Below are positions 1-9,699 of a stretch of 64,000 bases of DNA, in pieces. The notes under the pieces are model-generated. The model was not told where the DNA came from and did not search any database. It saw nothing but the letters and a program-made list of their open reading frames with translations. The stretch is from the NCBI GenBank assembly GCA_050084515.1, contig CM114271.1:7006001-7070000 (forward strand). The letters are read 5' to 3'. The translations under genes were made by a program, and so were the position numbers. Positions within the stretch are counted from its first letter, which is position 1. Each line of letters starts with the position of its first letter. Source of the DNA: Blasia pusilla (lineage: Eukaryota; Marchantiophyta; Marchantiopsida; Blasiales).

Positions 1-2
1 AA

Positions 3-557
3 GGGAAGGAGAAGAGTGTGTCTAAGGCAACTTCATCCAAAAAGCATTATGGTGTAAAGTCACTTGATGTTGAACCATTGGAAAGCTCCAAGTGGTCCTC
101 CATATTTGGAAAGGAAGTCATGCGCTTGAGTAAGTGGAAAAAGTCTCACTTTCCTAGCAGTCATTGGGGAGAGAGATTCACTCCCAAACATGCTCCAGGC
201 TTCGAAGGTGGGGTAAAGGATTTCTTTCCTGCTGGAGCACACCTTGTGTTGTCAGACAAAGGGTATTATCCTGAACCAATTGAAGGTTTGGGAAACGACA
301 TTTTTATTGAAGTCCAAGGGACGCCCCCATATCAACTTAGAAGGACTAGTAACGAGAGGGTCAACATGAATGAGAGGGGATCTGCAAAGAAACGGCAGAG
401 ATCTCCGAACCTCAATGTAAAACAACATCACTTGCAATCTCATAGGACATCCCCTATTCAGGTAGATAGACCTACTACATGCCTCTTAGAACCACAGGAG
501 ATGAACAAGTCACCTCACAGAGCACCAACTGGAAAGAGTGTGGTAGTTAATATATAG
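3..557 (+). CDS. Unidentified partial coding exon
   Basis: The frame is open from the window edge to a TAA/TAG-bounded end at 557, about 185 codons. No ATG lies near its left end, so it is probably the 3' part of a gene or exon that begins outside the window. The product is basic and hydrophilic, with Trp/Phe-rich stretches in the first half (for example SSHWGERFTPKH) and a low-complexity Arg/Ser/Pro-rich C-terminal half. I see no transmembrane segment and recognise no family. It abuts retrotransposon debris to the right, so it could also be part of an unrecognised mobile element. Confidence reflects only that a long open frame exists. Confidence 0.35.
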   Translation, partial: GKEKSVSKATSSKKHYGVKSLDVEPLESSKWSSIFGKEVMRLSKWKKSHFPSSHWGERFTPKHAPGFEGGVKDFFPAGAHLVLSDKGYYPEPIEGLGNDIFIEVQGTPPYQLRRTSNERVNMNERGSAKKRQRSPNLNVKQHHLQSHRTSPIQVDRPTTCLLEPQEMNKSPHRAPTGKSVVVNI

Positions 558-1021
558 ATTTGGAGATGAGCTTCGTAGCTAGGAGAGAAAGAGTTTGCAG
601 ATGAATCATCTATAGCAAATGACACATGTAATGCTATCTTTGAGAAGCGAGCAATTTATGGAAGTTGTGGTATCCCGTGTATGAATTTCTGTTACAAGAC
701 TCTCCCTCCCTTGCTATCTCTCCTAAACTCAAGTACTATTGACTATGACAAATGTCTCTAACGGAGACATTTTTGAAGGGTGGCCGGATTGGTAGAAGTA
801 AAACTGGATCCAACAAGGAAACGATGGCGCTGCCCGAGATGCAGCGCCACCAACGGGGGTGGAATGAACCAGCACATGTTATCCCACAAAGGTTGTCCCG
901 CAATGGCATATTAGCCGCAATAGCGGAGCACGGTACACCATCGTGGCCGCCCCCAACATCGTACTCGACACATGCTCCTCTTGAGCATCAGCAATAGGAA
1001 TCGTCGCACTTGTTTCTCCCA
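558..1021. other. Spacer, no gene recognised
   Basis: A short open frame (752-997, 81 codons) lies here but matches nothing I know. GC content rises after about 780, toward the retrotransposon fragment at 1022-1717. Confidence 0.4.
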
Positions 1022-1717
1022 TTACCCTGCGTGCTTGCACACCAATAACATCACCAACTTTGCGGAACTCTGATTAGGACCCATCGATGGGGTCCTCATC
1101 GCCTCGGACAACGTGAAATTCTGAGGAAGCATGGCATGTTTCCTGGCTTCCTCTCGTTGTGGATCCAACTTTGCGGCTGCTCCACGCGTCACAACTGTGG
1201 CTGCCTCCATCTAGGCAATCCTGCACATCCAACCAGGATCCTCCATATCTTTGGCTGCTCCATATGATGTCGATGCCACAGATCCAGCATCGGGTAACCT
1301 CAATGCCATAGCGGCAATCTGCTCCTGTAGCTGTTGTATCTGAGTAGCCATCCCAACCTCACGCCCCGTGTCTCCCTCAATGTGTCTAGGTGGTGGGACT
1401 CTACCTCCTCCACGGGCAGCTCCAACACCCTGTCCGGAAACTCCAGCTCCTCGTCTCCCAACGAGACCACTTGGTGCATGATCTCTAGGCCCACCCAGAC
1501 CGGCTACTCGCTTTGATGCCCTCTCTGGCCCTCGATCCGGACATAACTCACGGTGTAAACTAAAACAATTGGCGCGTGTGTGACCATACCTTGTGCGTGC
1601 TCGAGCGCACGGGTACGCCCTTGATTGATCGCTCATCCCTCTGCCACCTCTTACCTTCATGCAAAAGCTATGTAGACGCGTCTGGTTGCGCATTTGCTTG
1701 TTGGTGCCTCCTTGCAC
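1022..1717 (-). pseudogene. Inverted gag fragment of the DNMT/PHD retrotransposon family
   Basis: Read on the minus strand, the frame at 1717-1211 contains RYGHTRANCF, matching the second zinc knuckle of the complete element (RYGHTRDRCF at 5117-5143). It is followed by the same Gly/Arg/Pro-rich tract and the same heptad-like segment (QLQEQIAAMALR here, QLEQRIAAM there). The adjoining frame 1210-1022 begins MEAATVVTRGAAA, matching EAAEVVTRGAA downstream of gag in the complete element. It is therefore the C-terminal gag region in opposite orientation to all nearby relatives. Stops separate the two frames, so it is non-functional. The inverted orientation next to the + strand fragment at 1880 implies a rearrangement or a separate insertion. 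Confidence 0.75.
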
Positions 1718-1879
1718 CTGCTCTGCATCATCCTTGTTGTCAAAAGAGGCTGAGCTATCTTTGTGTTCTTGGCTTGGTGTTGTGATTTTTCCTTGTAACC
1801 TGATTGGGGCCTACATTTCTGATGCACTAAGTCCACGGCTCCTTGGGTGCAATAAAGTGTATAGGCGATGGAATAGTTC

Positions 1880-2187
1880 TTTGGTCTGAGTTCGGGTCTA
1901 TGGGTTGGCGGTTGCACTAAAAGCTGCCCTTGGAGCGGATGATCAGGCCCTCCACATCAGATTCATGGCAAGCTGCGGCTGCTAGGATGGCGGAGATGCC
2001 CGCTAGACCCGCTATAGAGTGTGCCATGGCTTCTCCTGGGGTAGTGTTGCTGGATAACCGGGGAGAGGTCTTCTAGTTGGTGAGTCTTGGAGGTAGAGCT
2101 TTTAGTTTGCAGTGCGTCTTGTTGGATTCATGAGCAGAGTTGATGTGGAGCGTTGTCCATTCCGGATACAGACATCCTTGGATGGAG
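1880..2187 (+). pseudogene. Older family copy, left half (gag-protease junction)
   Basis: The nucleotide sequence aligns with 5900-6185 of the complete element, including the segments before and across the protease start (for example TAGTGTTGCTGGATAACC here, TAGTGTTATTGGATAACT there). It stops abruptly at 2187, where the complete element begins, and resumes at 11940 with the next protease codons. This shows that the complete element inserted into the protease region of an older relative. Many stops and indels make it a pseudogene. Confidence 0.8.
2184..2187. repeat. Target-site duplication GGAG, left copy
   Basis: GGAG directly precedes the TGT of the complete element and recurs at 11940-11943 directly after its terminal ACA. 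The old element's protease sequence reads on across the site once the insertion is removed, which fixes both ends independently of the short duplication. Confidence 0.75.
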
Positions 2188-2666
2188 TGTCACATCTGAG
2201 TAGCCGATAGGCCGAGATCTATCGTGGATAGGGCGTAGGAGCCAGCGGACTATCTTGAGTGTAACTTTGTCCCACAGTGTCGGATAAGGTTGAGGATAGG
2301 TCCAATGTGTCAGGAACGTCGTTTCTGACGACTTTCATGTTGAGGTCTTTTACAGCCGGGTGACTTGTTGACCAGGTCACGTGCCCCAGGTAACCTGTGC
2401 GCGCAAGTTACCAAGGGAAGGGCTACTCTTAGGGGAAGAGCCTTTTGGCTCTTCCCAACCTATATAAGAGAGGAAGATGGCTTTCCTAAGCCATCTTTCT
2501 CATGTTGGGCCGTTGGAGCACCTCCCTTGTATGTGTGTGAGCTAGGACTAGGGTGCTAGCGTCCGGATTCCTTGATAGCACAGGGTGGACGAGGCTCGAT
2601 ATGCCGATGTAGATTGAGGAGTGGAATTTTAGGCCAAGTGTGCCGTTTTTACTACTCTTTATTTTT
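2188..2666 (+). repeat. Left terminal repeat B of the complete DNMT/PHD element
   Basis: 479 bp, matched by a 479-bp copy at 11323-11801. It starts TGTCACATCTGAG and ends in ACTCTTTATTTTT. It holds a TATA box at 2461-2467 and two perfect hairpins around the predicted transcription start. Unlike the right end, it is not preceded or followed by the 138-bp A segment, so it is not a full copy of the right-end repeat. Confidence 0.88.
2433..2505 (+). promoter_or_regulatory. Core promoter of the DNMT/PHD element: TATA box between two hairpins
   Basis: TATATAA lies at 2461-2467. Just upstream is a perfect 10-bp stem with a TTTT loop (GGGAAGAGCC at 2433-2442, GGCTCTTCCC at 2447-2456). Just downstream is a second perfect 10-bp stem (AAGATGGCTT at 2474-2483, AAGCCATCTT at 2488-2497). 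Transcription would be expected about 30 bp after the TATA box, near 2491-2493, at the start of the 14-nt sequence that pairs with 2667-2680. The same arrangement is kept in the right copy (TATA at 11596-11602) and, with changes, in the copy near 57.0 kb. Confidence 0.7.
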
Positions 2667-2680
2667 ACATGAGAAAGATG
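2667..2680 (+). promoter_or_regulatory. Putative self-priming primer-binding site
   Basis: ACATGAGAAAGATG starts at the nucleotide after the B repeat and is the exact reverse complement of 2492-2505 (CATCTTTCTCATGT), the predicted 5' end of the transcript. No tRNA-complementary site (such as TGGTATCAGAGC) is present here. In fission-yeast Tf1, the 5' end of the RNA folds back on a site next to the LTR and primes minus-strand synthesis. The geometry here is the same. Priming itself is inference. Confidence 0.72.
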
Positions 2681-3862
2681 TCAGGGGGCTGCTGGGAATT
2701 TGTTGTTTGCAGGTAGGCAAGCGAGTTGCCTTGGTCGGGAGCCCTGGAGACGTGTGTGTGACGTTTTGTGTCATTTTTTCTGTTCGGAAGGCCGTGGGCG
2801 GAAGCGCTGTCCATTTTTCTCAGATTTTGCTGGTGCGGATTGATGGGGGACAGCAGCCGAGTGTAGCGTTTGGTTGGGCGTCGGATGTACGCAAGTGAGG
2901 GTGTCGAGAGAGAAGGAAAGGGCAGGTTTGGGTCTTGCAGCCGCCGGGTGGCTGTCAAGTAAAGGCGGCTAGGTTAGGTCGCGAAGGCTAGAGTTAGGAC
3001 GCGGGCAGCAGACAGACGCAGACAGGCGCGGACGGGCAAACAGCGAACAGGCGAGGGGCGCGGACGGCGGATGGCAGACGGGCGTGGACAACAGACGGAG
3101 AGAACGGACGGGCGAGGGCCGCATAGGACCGCGGCCCCCCCCCCTTCTTTCCCGCACTTGGGGAGGGCCGCATAGGGCCGCGGGCCCTCCCCTCCCTTCG
3201 TTGTTCTCCCGCAGGTTGGGAGCACGGGCCAAGGGGGCGCGGATGGTGGACGGCAGACGGGCGTGGACGATAGACGGAGAGAACGGACGGCGAGACCGTG
3301 GGCCCCCCCCCATTTTTTCAGAGTGAGATTTTGCACGGAGATTATTTTTGGAAGACTGAACTGACTGTCGGCGAGGTGGGTGAGTTACATCGACAGTTTG
3401 CGGGGGAGAGTTGAAGATGGAGTATCTGTTGACGGGAGGATCGACATGCTGGTCGAGGAGAGTGTTGTGTTGCGGAGATTGTCATATCATGTGGAGGAGT
3501 GCATATTGACGGTGCAGCAGGTTGGAGGGCGTGATCAGTTAACCCATTTGAGTCCCTTTTCTTGCACTTGTCGTGTGTGATTGAGAGTGTTGGGTATCGG
3601 GTAGTAGCTGGTGCTAGATGGGTGCAGTGATGGTGACGAGTGTAGATTCTTTTCATGTGTAGCATGTTGGTGGATATACGGCGGTTTCCGAGTAGGGGTT
3701 GCGTGTATGACCCGAGAGAGTGTCGCTAGGTTAGGTGAGTCATTTGGGAGGCTCATGGTGAGCCCGAGTGTTGAGCATGGGTGAGGCCGGGTATGTCATC
3801 ACGGGATTGACGTTAGCACATGTGAGCTAGTGAGGCGTGTGGGAGATTCTCGATGAGTCTGA
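2681..3862 (+). other. 5' leader of the DNMT/PHD element with GC-rich direct repeats
   Basis: About 1.2 kb with no convincing gene. Between about 3055 and 3330 a block containing GACGGGCGTGGAC, ACAGACGGAGAGAACGGACG and a long C-run occurs twice, about 180 bp apart. A second, weaker duplication of about 90 bp lies at 3750-3900 (CATCACGG preceded by GAGT/GGGTGAG motifs). The strong G/C strand bias and C-runs suggest a structured leader RNA, perhaps a packaging signal. Open frames here on the minus strand are composition artefacts. Confidence 0.55.
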
Positions 3863-5413
3863 GTGCTTGAGTGGGTGAGACAAGGTTTGTCATCACGGCG
3901 TTCTTCGAGGGTTCGGAAGAACGGGGTAGCGCGAGCAGTGACACGGAGTGAAGTGAGATACCGAAGGGTTACCAGTGAGGAGCTCCCTCGACATCCATCC
4001 GTGACTGGATCGTCGTCATTGGACACTGGGTCTGGTGACGAGATCATCGACAAAGACAGTAGTACTTGGCAAGAGATGGACGACATGGGCCATTGGGGCA
4101 TGCGTCGTTTCTCGGGTGCAGTGGGCACCATCGACTTAGATAATTTCATCCAGGAGTTCGACATATGGTGCGACTTCCAAGAGATACGGACCCCGACACG
4201 GTTCAACCCTTTCATGGCATGGAAGGGGTTGTTCCAGCACTTGGAGGGTCCTCTGATGGATGACTACATGGAGTTTCGATCACTATATTCAGTAGAGATC
4301 GATGCCTGGAGGATGTATTGGGCTCCAGGGTATGTGTCCACTAGTGGTCGCGAGGCATATGATGGGATTGTGAGAGGAGAGAGACCCACACCATTAGCCC
4401 GGAGACTAGATGGAGAGGAGGGCAGTGAGACAGGCGATGTGGCAAAGACCTTTGGTGGTAGAGGGCCACCCAGCTTCATCCCCACAATGGAGTTCTTCCG
4501 ACATTTGGGGAAGAGCTACCAGGGCGTACGCACCGACAAGCTGAAGAGTCTACAGGATTTTCAGCGACGATCGGGTGAGAGTCTGAGAGAGGCCTTCACA
4601 CGCATGAGGAGGCTGATCATTGCTACGTTTGGAGGATCGAGGCGCGTCGGTCCAGTCAAGATTGGTCTGGGGTTACGGGACCGAGAACTACGGAGGAGAG
4701 TCGAGATGCGTGTCTTTGATTCACACAAATGGAAGCCCACATTGAAGGTGGTCTTTGAGTTGTCTGAGCGTATTGAGCTCAACATGAGTGAGGAGCAGGT
4801 AGTGACCGCTGGATTTTCTCGATAATCGACGGGTCCACGAGCGGCGGTGACCCCACAGGTGCCACAGCGAGCACCAGTACCACGAGAGCGGGCTAGTGTG
4901 CCTAGAGAGTAGGGCGGGTACCGTGAGCCTATGAGGCAACGACCCCCACCTACATATGTTGCCCAACAGGGACCGATGTGGTCTTGTTGGACGTGTGGAG
5001 GGGCCCATAGGCAGAGAGATTGCCCACAGCATGGGAGAGGACCACCAGCGCCTCCGATTGCTCAGGAGCCACAATGGATGGCCCCACCACATCACCAGTA
5101 TGACCATTGCCACAGATATGGTCACACTAGGGATAGATGTTTTGACCTTCGCCGAGGGGCACGTCCAGAGGTAGGCCGAGGGCCTAGGGGCGGTCGTCCT
5201 GGAGGAGGTCAGGGAGTTCTTCCTGGACGTGGTGGTAGAGGACCACCACCAGCCAGAGGAGATGGAGCAAGAGCACCAGAGCCGGCGCTTCTCTCACGCA
5301 TCGATCAGTTGGAGCAGAGGATTGCTGCCATGACGATGATGCAGCTTAGGGAAGACATGGAGCTGCGAGCAGCTAGTGTGACTCCAATCGCTACCTCTTA
5401 CCCGACGCGGTGA
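3863..5413 (+). pseudogene. gag: gag of the DNMT/PHD element
   Basis: Capsid-like frame at 3863-4825 (320 codons; only GTG at the left, first in-frame ATG near 4076), followed after a TAA stop by a second part at 4931-5413 in the same general protein. The segment FFRHLGKSYQG...LQDFQRR...REAFTRMRRLI resembles the Retrotrans_gag domain. Two zinc knuckles follow: CWTCGGAHRQRDC at 4985-5023 (Cys-X2-Cys-X3-His-X4-Cys) and YDHCHRYGHTRDRC at 5099-5140, whose first Cys is a Tyr. A Gly/Arg-rich RNA-binding-like tract and a short coiled-coil-like segment (LEQRIAAMTMMQ) end it. The stop at 4823 and another near 4909 break it. Sequence 5414-6029 continues in shifted frames toward the protease. Confidence 0.8.
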
Positions 5414-6029
5414 GGATCTCTCCAGTATGGGATTCATGTGTAGTGCAGCCCAGGTTGAGGCAGCTGAAGTGGTGACTCGGGGTGCTGCGAGAGGCACCGA
5501 GCCATCGAGAGGTGGAGTTGAGACCCGACCCACGAGAGGGGACCGATGGGGCTGCAGCCAGGGTTCCCTGATCGTTCACATTGTCGGAGGCACTACACAC
5601 ACCATCGATGGTGCCTCGGCGACCAGCGGTGCCTCGATTCGAGGCACCTACATCGCGTCACAAGGAGTTGGAGTGACAACTCCTATGCCGGCTCAGTGGA
5701 GTCGAGTGTCGACTATAGTGTTGAGGTGGCCACTAGAGTGAGTCAGACTCCGCTATTTTCCGCCTTAGAGTTGGCGACGTGGGGAGTTGGACCAGGTGAG
5801 GTGTTCGGTTGGCCGCCACGTTGTGTGGCGTGGAGAGATGGCGCTTCTTGTTTAGAGGTAGTTAAGGAGGTGGTGGACTTGCCCTCGAGCGGTGCTTGGG
5901 ACGTTCCCCATAGAGTCGTGGCATGCGGCGGCAGCGAAGTTGGTAGATATGCCAGCTCGACCGGCCATAGAGCGAGCAGTGGTGACACCTGGAGTAGTGT
6001 TATTGGATAACTGAGCTGGAGTATTTCGC

Positions 6030-6780
6030 TTGGTTAGTCCAAAAAGGACGGTATACCACCCGCACCGCGTCCTACTTGATTCGGGAGCGCAACCCTTGAT
6101 GTTAGGGAAGGCGGCGTGTTTAGCGTTGGGGTTACGGAAGGCCAAAATTGAGCCTTGTCCCTTCCAGATACAGACCTCGATTGGGGGCGTATCACCCACT
6201 CAGTATATGACTCGACAGGAGATTGTTGTCAAAGTCCAGCCAGAGCATGCGACGGATAGTGCTATGGTGCGCACACGTGCGATTACGACACCAGCTGAGT
6301 CGTACGATGTGTTGGTGGGGAGTACAATGTTATATCCCCTAGGATTCATCCTTGACTTCTGGGAGGAGACCGTTGCTTATCGGCCAGGATGGCGGTCAGG
6401 TGACGGTCGGATGAGTCAATTACCCGTGCAGTTTGCAGGACGAGGTGGTCGATCACGAGGCGAGTCTGTGACCACGTTGGCGGCTTTCACAGGTAGTGTT
6501 AGCTGGCCAGGAGAGTTGTTGGAGGGGAACGCACATGCAGAGGATGTCCCAGTAGCGGATAGTCCCACGGAGAGACAGGCCATGGCGGGTGTCTCTTCCC
6601 ATGTTAGCGATACCTCTTCACCATTATGGGGTACGACTCGAGAGCTACAGAGGAGTGCCGACGACCTCGTGAGGCAGGCGTGGAGTCATGTTTTTATCCC
6701 TGAGCAGCAAGAGTCACGTGGCGATCGGGCTCTTGGAGTGGAGACGATGACCCCACTAGATACCACACCTGTTGTGTGGC
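6030..6780 (+). CDS. Retroviral-type aspartic protease plus conserved linker domain
   Basis: An open frame of about 260 codons. Near its start, VLLDSGAQPLMLG is the D-S/T-G active-site region of retrotransposon proteases, and SYDVLVGSTMLYPLGF about 80 residues on fits the second conserved protease segment (hydrophobic-hydrophobic-G). The C-terminal 130 residues (about 6400-6780) are a linker that matches no family I know, yet are kept in two other copies (12197-12540 and 51800-52200: for example LLEGNAHAEDVPV / LIEGHVHAEDTPI). The frame runs out of phase just before the methyltransferase and ends at 6821. In the older copy near 12.5 kb, linker and methyltransferase are in one frame. Confidence 0.82.
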
Positions 6781-7740
6781 AGTGCCCAGAGAAGGGTGTT
6801 AGATCTCTTCGGAGGGATTAGCACCGGATTGGCTGCCATATTGCGTGGCATACGGGTGCATCAGTACCTTTATGTGGAGAGAGATGAGACCGCGCGGCGA
6901 GTATCATTACGTCACGTGGCGAGATTGGTCCAGAGGTATCCTGAGTTGTTGTTGGTATCTGCAGTACGGGGATACCAGCATACGCTATCCGCCGACATCT
7001 CTTTGGTGGGGGTGCAGGATCTGGATAGAGTTGGCACCATTCATTTGGTGATTGTTGGATGGCCATGTCAGGGTCATTCATCAGCTGGCCGAGGATTTGG
7101 ATTGCAGGATCCGAGGTCAGGGGTATTTTGGGAGATGCTGCGAGTATTACGACACTTGCAGGAGAGTCAGATATGTTCTCCAGCATACATTTTGGAGAAC
7201 GTGCCATTGTTGGGAGACACTCGTGCACGTGTGATGATGAGTGTACATCAGGTGAGGTCCTGGTTGGGACCTACTATGTTGTTAGATGCAGCGAGAGTTG
7301 GGTCACGTGCCCATCGTCCACAACTGTGGTGGACGAACTTGATACCATCAGAGGTACTGAGTCAAGCCTACAGTGGAGTCCAGAGAGCACCACATCTCAC
7401 AGTGGATGTTATTTTGGGCTCAGGGCATCGATCTCAAGTGATGACACGCGATGATAGACCACCGTTGGCCACGGCCAATAGGGTGGGGGAGTTAAGGGTA
7501 GCCTTACCTACGTTGGTGAGCTTCCCAGCATCCCATGCCTTTCGTCAGGGAGGGCCAAGCATGATTTGGGATGAGGTGACCGGAGTATTGGAGGAGCCTA
7601 CAGTAGATGAGCGTGAGCGCGCCATGGGGTTCACTACCGGTACTACGGCGGTGCCAGGGATGACTGAAGCATCACGGAGATAGGTGTTGGGGCAGGGGAT
7701 GGACCTCAACTGTCTCACATGGATAGTCAGCCTAGGTACG
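6781..7740 (+). pseudogene. Cytosine-5 DNA methyltransferase domain (DNMT3-like) in the retrotransposon
   Basis: The frame 6772-7683 shows C5-methyltransferase motifs in canonical, non-permuted order: I, VLDLFGGISTG (AdoMet binding); IV, GWPCQGHSSAGRG with the catalytic Pro-Cys-Gln; VI, YILENVPLLGD (Glu-Asn-Val); VIII, GSRAHRPQLWWTN; a later VDERERAMGF like the region before motif X. The layout LLDAARVGSRAHRPQLWW closely follows DNMT3, where an Asp-Ala-X-X-Val segment precedes Ala-His-Arg. A TAG at 7681 is CAG in the copy at 53.1 kb, and beyond it VLGQGMDLNCLTWIVS fits motif X, so the domain really runs to about 7735. Its expected reaction is transfer of a methyl group from AdoMet to carbon 5 of cytosine. 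Relative to the protease frame it is shifted; there is no good start codon of its own. Confidence 0.88.
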
Positions 7741-8029
7741 GCTTAGCAGAGACGGATGCGAGTGTCATCCATGCCGTCACGTCCACGAGTTGGACCACTG
7801 CCTACAGGGTATGTACAGGCATTGGCTGGGGGCGAGATGATAAGAGATGGACTTCCTGGGACGTCGTTCGAGCAGAGAGTGCGAAGGCGGCTAGAGTAGC
7901 ACATGTTCATTTTTCGGATGTGGAGCATGGTGTAGGCGATCAGAGTGGATTGGGTGTTGCGGAGGTGGCTAGGATTGCTACATAGCAACCAAAGCCAGAG
8001 GTTGCGTCCTCTCCGAGTGAGGTCACGAT

Positions 8030-9578
8030 GGAGACTTGGGAGCCTGTGATAGGTCTCAAGTTGATAGGAGGAGAGCGATGGCGAGTTCATAGGTTTCTAA
8101 GAGGGCATGTTTGTTGTTTTGCCTTCAGTATGAGAGACTTGGGTACGCCAAAGGGTCCCGGGATACGGATTGAGTTGGCTAGTGATACGCCAATCTTTCG
8201 TCGACCCTACAGGTATTCTGATATGGAGCGAGCCTTGATTTGAGCGAGAGTCGGGACTTGTTGGAGGCAGGACTTGTGGAGTTATCACATGGGGAGTATG
8301 CATTTACCACAGTCATGCCGGCGAAGAAGGATATGTATGGCAATTGGACGGATAGGCGGATGTGTGGAGATTACCGTCCTATCAACCGACAGACGAGGTC
8401 AGATTGATATGCCATGCCTACTCCTAAGGAGATCTTTGATGCGGTAGGGCATACAAAGATCTTCAGTACTTTAGATCTCCGTGGTGACTATCATCAGCTT
8501 CCTATCAGGTTGGAGGACAGGGAGAAGACAACATTCTGGGGGATAGATCGGTCCGGGAGAGATTGCTTGTATCAGTGGCGGTTCTTACCATTTGGATTGA
8601 AGAACGCGCCTACGGAGTTTCAGAGAGTGATGGATAGGATTCAGGCTGGCTTGGATTTTGTACGATGTTACATAGATGATATTCTTATCTTCAGTTCCAC
8701 GGTTGAGGAGCATGAGCGACACTTGGAGGAGGTGTTTCGGCGATTGCGATTACATGGGGAAGTTACATCCAGGCAAGTGCAGATTCTTTCAGGAGCAGAT
8801 TGAGTACTTGGGACACACCATATACCCGAGTGGGTTAGGCGTTCAGAAAACGAAGGTAAAGGCTATTGCGCAGATTCCACGCCCTACAGATGTGAGTCGA
8901 GTCCGAGCATTTCTTGGACTGGCGAACTTCTATCGACGGTATGTCAAGGGTTTTAGTGCGATCGCAAAGTCTTTGACCTTGTTGACGAGACTTGATCAGG
9001 TGTGGTTGTGGGGAGATGATCAGGAGCGAGCATTTCAGGAGCTCAAGGACAAGTTGACGTCCTCACCCATTTTACAGAGACCGGTTAGGGGTCGCCCATT
9101 CCAGTTACATACGGATTGGAGCATGTTGGGTCTAGGAGCAGTGCTTACTCAGAGGGATGACGAGGAGAGGGAGTTCATCGTGGCTTACGCGAGCCAATCG
9201 AACAACATTGCAAAGGCAAAGTACAACTCCTATGAGGGAGAGTGCTTGGCTGCAGTGTGGGCCGTGGCATATTTTAGGTGCTATTTGTTCGGCAACCCTT
9301 TCACACTTATCACTGATCATCAGCCGTTGAGGTGGTTGATGGAGTCCGACAAGCTTACGGGAAAGCTTGCCAGGTGGGCTCTATTACTACAAGAGTATGA
9401 GTTTGAGGTGGTTCATAGGCCAGGTTGGCTGAACCAGGATGCGGATGGGTTGAGTCGTAACCCATGTCCGAGTCAGAGAGACGACACAGGAGCTCGATGG
9501 CACGGAGAGAGTGATGAGGAGATGGTGCCCGGTTGGCATGCATCCGCCTATCTTTGTTGGTTGACTATGGCAGGTTAG
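8030..9578 (+). pseudogene. pol: Reverse transcriptase and RNase H
   Basis: The N-terminal RT part (8090-8400) has the gypsy-type entry region (RRPYRYSDME) and is broken by a shift near 8240 and a stop at 8404, which is TGG in the copy at 53.8 kb. The core follows: FSTLDLRGDYHQLPI, FLPFGLKNAPTEFQ and the active site RCYIDDILIFSS. A 1-2-nt loss near 8760 shifts the frame into 8676-9578, giving the thumb (EYLGHTIYPSGLG, RAFLGLANFYRRYVKGF) and RNase H with its acidic residues in LHTDWSMLGLGAVL, YEGECLAAVWAV, ITDHQPLRWL and NQDADGLSR. The role is RNA-to-DNA copying and removal of the RNA template. The order and motifs are those of Ty3/gypsy. Confidence 0.9.
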
Positions 9579-9699
9579 CCACAGGTGATGACTCCAGTGG
9601 TGGGATTGGATGATGAGTCTTTGGATCCGGAGGTTAGTGAGGAGGCGACAGGTGGTCGTGATATCCATGACAACGTGGAGGTTGTGGAGTTATTGCGCA

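Noticed and set aside
2365-2559. 64-codon open frame also present at 11500-11694
   Set aside because: It lies inside the B terminal repeat across the promoter; the identity simply reflects the repeat copies.
2969-3336. Overlapping minus-strand frames of 107-120 codons rich in Pro, Arg and Ser
   Set aside because: They arise from the GC-rich duplicated leader; no domain and no supporting conservation.
8676-8803. Programmed frameshift within RT
   Set aside because: The sister copy at 54.2 kb retains an extra base or two in CATGGACTGAAG and stays in frame, so the shift at 8760 is a private deletion.
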